Of a stretch of 7,023 nucleotides of DNA, positions 6,520-7,023 are shown piece by piece (position 1 is the first letter of the stretch; the number at the start of each line of letters is the position of its first letter). The DNA comes from Thermoanaerobaculia bacterium (GTDB lineage Bacteria > Acidobacteriota > Thermoanaerobaculia > Multivoradales > JAHEKO01), in NCBI GenBank assembly GCA_029287645.1, contig JARFQS010000605.1:1-7023 (forward strand). The letters run 5' to 3'. The notes beneath the pieces were generated by a model that was not told the origin of the DNA, ran no database searches, and saw nothing but the letters and a program-made list of their open reading frames with translations. The position numbers were made by a program, and so were the translations under genes.

Positions 6520-6528
6520 GGTGAAGCC

Positions 6529-6909
6529 ATGGCGCGAATAGCAGGTGTCGATCTGCCTCCCAGCAAACAGGTCTGGGTTGGCTTGACCTATATCTACGGT
6601 ATCGGGCAGACCCAGTCTCGCAAGATACTCGACAAGGCCGGTGTCGAAGAAACAGTCAAGGTAAAGGACCTGACCGAAGATGAGGCTCGTCGTATACGGC
6701 AAGTCATCCAGGATGAGGCCCGGGTCGAAGGTGATCTGCGCAAGGAGGTCGGCCAGAACATTCGACGCCTGATCGAGATCGGCTCCTACCGGGGCGTTCG
6801 ACACCGCAGGAATCTGCCTGTCCGTGGGCAGCGTACGCACACCAACGCGCGAACTCGCAAGGGGCCGAAGCGCGGAGCGGTCGCGGGCAAGAAGCAGGTC
6901 AAGAAATAG
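6529..6909 (+). CDS. rpsM: 30S ribosomal protein S13
   Basis: S13 lies in the 30S head, forms intersubunit bridges with L5 and 23S rRNA, and its C-terminal tail reaches the P-site tRNA. The 126-residue product starts [20 protein letters not shown]. It contains the helix-two turns-helix region with [13 protein letters not shown] (22-34) and the S13 signature [20 protein letters not shown] (88-107). It ends in a basic tail ([18 protein letters not shown]), slightly longer than in E. coli (118 residues). AAGGTGA at 6518-6524 serves as Shine-Dalgarno, although it is rather close to the ATG. This is the first gene of the alpha operon in E. coli; here it follows rpmJ by only nine bases, so it must be read from the same message or from a promoter inside upstream genes. 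Confidence 0.98.
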   Translation: MARIAGVDLPPSKQVWVGLTYIYGIGQTQSRKILDKAGVEETVKVKDLTEDEARRIRQVIQDEARVEGDLRKEVGQNIRRLIEIGSYRGVRHRRNLPVRGQRTHTNARTRKGPKRGAVAGKKQVKK

Positions 6910-6924
6910 AAATTGAGGTGAAGG

Positions 6925-7023
6925 ATGGCGAAAGCGCGTAGCGGAGGCAAGGACCGGAGGAAGAAGGAAAAGCGGGTAGTTCCTCACGGTGTGGCTCATA
7001 TCAAGGCGACGTTCAACAACACC
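6925..7023 (+). CDS. rpsK: 30S ribosomal protein S11, 3'-truncated by window edge
   Basis: S11 lies on the 30S platform near the E site and the mRNA exit. Only the first 33 codons are visible. They read [20 protein letters not shown] followed by [13 protein letters not shown]; the basic N-terminal extension and the GVAHIxAxFNNT block are diagnostic of S11. GAGGTGA at 6915-6921 lies just upstream of the ATG, with short spacing. It follows rpsM by 15 bases, the universal order. The usual next genes are rpsD, rpoA and rplQ, beyond the window. Confidence 0.95.
   Translation, partial: MAKARSGGKDRRKKEKRVVPHGVAHIKATFNNT

Noticed and set aside
1..7023. A hidden accessory, defence or mobile system
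   Set aside because: Every stretch over about 60 bases is filled by a recognised conserved housekeeping gene in standard order. I saw no direct repeats, integrase or transposase sequence, tRNA attachment site or compositional break.

Overview
The window is one uninterrupted block of fifteen co-directional (+ strand) housekeeping genes. It is the 3' part of a bacterial spc ribosomal-protein operon running directly into the start of the alpha operon. The order is rplE (5' end cut off), rpsN, rpsH, rplF, rplR, rpsE, rpmD, rplO, secY, adk, map, infA, rpmJ, rpsM, rpsK (3' end cut off). All genes appear intact except the two cut by the window edges. No mobile element, CRISPR array, tRNA, rRNA, phage gene or convincing terminator was seen, and no gap between genes exceeds about 60 bases.

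Layout. Bases 2-3412 encode ribosomal proteins: large-subunit L5, L6, L18, L30 and L15, and small-subunit S14, S8 and S5. Bases 3409-4791 encode SecY, the channel of the Sec translocon. Bases 4823-6141 encode adenylate kinase and methionine aminopeptidase. Bases 6173-6519 encode initiation factor IF-1 and L36. Bases 6529-7023 encode S13 and the first 33 residues of S11. Packing is very tight: rpmD/rplO, rplO/secY and adk/map overlap by 1-4 bases, and several Shine-Dalgarno sequences sit on or beside the upstream stop codon. This indicates one polycistronic message with translational coupling.

Organism. The DNA looks moderately GC-rich (about 60% by eye). Start codons include GTG (rpsN, secY) and TTG (rpsE, infA). 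S14 is the short zinc-binding type, L36 keeps its zinc ligands, and adenylate kinase is the short-LID form. The secY-adk-map-infA-rpmJ-rpsM order is common in Gram-positives and many other phyla but not in Escherichia coli. IF-1 and SecY read to me as most like deltaproteobacterial-type lineages (Myxococcota/Desulfobacterota and relatives), possibly uncultured. That placement is an impression from remembered family sequences, with modest confidence.

How the genes work together. Most products build the ribosome or start translation (IF-1). SecY exports the proteins made, Map removes their initiator methionine, and Adk balances adenine nucleotides. I found no evidence of an undescribed system. 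The points worth a second look are small: an acidic tail on S5, TTG starts on rpsE and infA, an adk start without a visible Shine-Dalgarno, a possible 14-codon reading frame coupled to rpsH, and the absence of room for an E. coli-style alpha-operon leader.
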